5,633 bases of DNA, from NCBI GenBank assembly GCA_001304365.1, contig LJNA01000109.1:1-5633 (forward strand). Direction: 5' to 3'. The position numbers and the translations under genes were made by a program. The stretch is from Syntrophobacter sp. DG_60. GTDB taxonomy: Bacteria; Desulfobacterota; Desulfofervidia; Desulfofervidales; DG-60. Position 1 is the stretch's first letter. Every line of letters begins with the position of its first letter. A model generated the notes under the pieces. That model was not told where the DNA came from and made no database searches. It saw only the letters and a list, made by a program, of their open reading frames with translations. This document shows, in pieces, positions 5,474 to 5,633 of this stretch.

Positions 5474-5633
5474 ATGAAATATTTAGAGGCACTATTCCCC
5501 CATTTGCCATTTCCTGATGGATACACATTAAAAGGGCCTGCAGAAGGTTTACATAACATAAGGCTAGTAATTCAATATAAAGGCACTGCCTATGCAGGGT
5601 GGCAGCGTCAGAAGGGTGGCATTACTACAATTC
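5474..5633 (+). CDS. truA: tRNA pseudouridine(38-40) synthase TruA, N-terminal end (3' truncated by the window)
   Basis: Frame 2 runs open to the window end and reads HNIRLVIQYKGTAYAGWQRQ from 5552, then KGGITTI. This is the N-terminal signature of TruA (usually NIKLxxxYDGTxYxGWQxQ followed by TIQ). TruA makes pseudouridine at positions 38-40 of the tRNA anticodon arm; the catalytic Asp lies beyond the window. The start is uncertain. The nearest in-frame ATG is 5474, giving a ~26-residue extension (MKYLEALFPHLPFPDGY...) before the conserved core, where most TruA proteins begin only a few residues ahead. TTG 5504 is another option. ATA 5558 sits 10 bases after GAAGG (5543-5547) but is a non-standard start. 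The frame is open back to TAA 5372-5374, overlapping the divergent promoter region. Confidence 0.72.
   Translation, partial: MKYLEALFPHLPFPDGYTLKGPAEGLHNIRLVIQYKGTAYAGWQRQKGGITTI

Noticed and set aside
5373..5528. N-terminal extension of the PaREP1 gene from ATG 5528
   Set aside because: The extension has no domain-like character, contains a near-consensus promoter, and overlaps the truA reading frame on the other strand.

Overview
The window is a bacterial chromosomal segment, moderately AT-rich by eye. It carries mostly iron-sulfur cluster assembly and thiol-redox genes. Bacterial signs are Shine-Dalgarno sites, a textbook sigma70-type promoter (TTGACA, 17 bp, TATAAA), and a TruA-type tRNA pseudouridine synthase with a GWQRQ motif. 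A two-gene sufC-sufB cluster (as far as is visible), an AhpF/protein-disulfide-oxidoreductase-like flavoenzyme and a PaREP1-family protein together suggest an anaerobic, possibly thermophilic bacterium. That is inference; no ribosomal RNA or other taxonomic marker is present.

Plus strand, 1-1395: the 3' end of sufC, a SUF ABC-type ATPase, overlaps the start of sufB by 17 bp. sufB is split. Its N-terminal 87 codons are in frame 2, and the remaining ~320 codons are in frame 1. The break lies in a purine-rich stretch at about 416-436. All homology-bearing sequence is kept on both sides, which fits one missing base (recent mutation or sequencing error). Recoding or reinitiation is less likely.

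1396-1621 has no gene. It holds three imperfect 10-bp direct repeats (core ACACAGA), a GC-rich segment that can fold into a hairpin, and a perfect TATAAT ahead of the next operon.

Plus strand, 1622-4177: two flavoprotein disulfide-reductase-like genes lie 18 bp apart, probably one operon. The first (535 aa) joins a double thioredoxin fold (CPYC) to a complete thioredoxin reductase (CTTC), the architecture of AhpF. The second (309 aa) keeps the FAD and NAD(P) folds but has lost the canonical CxxC. Both end in a PYW motif.

Minus strand, 5372-4231: a two-gene operon with a TGATG stop/start overlap. The first gene is a PaREP1-family (HEPN-like) protein with a probable ribbon-helix-helix N-terminus. 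It is read from a strong promoter whose predicted +1 falls on the A of its ATG, so the mRNA is predicted to be leaderless. The second is a glyoxalase-II-like metallo-beta-lactamase-fold hydrolase.

The right edge (plus strand) enters truA, which is truncated by the window and has an unusually long or non-canonical N-terminus. The sufCB genes, the two flavoenzymes and perhaps the hydrolase fit a common theme of sulfur and redox handling under oxidative stress, but only co-location supports this. I see no CRISPR array, RNA gene, insertion sequence or clearly new multi-gene system.
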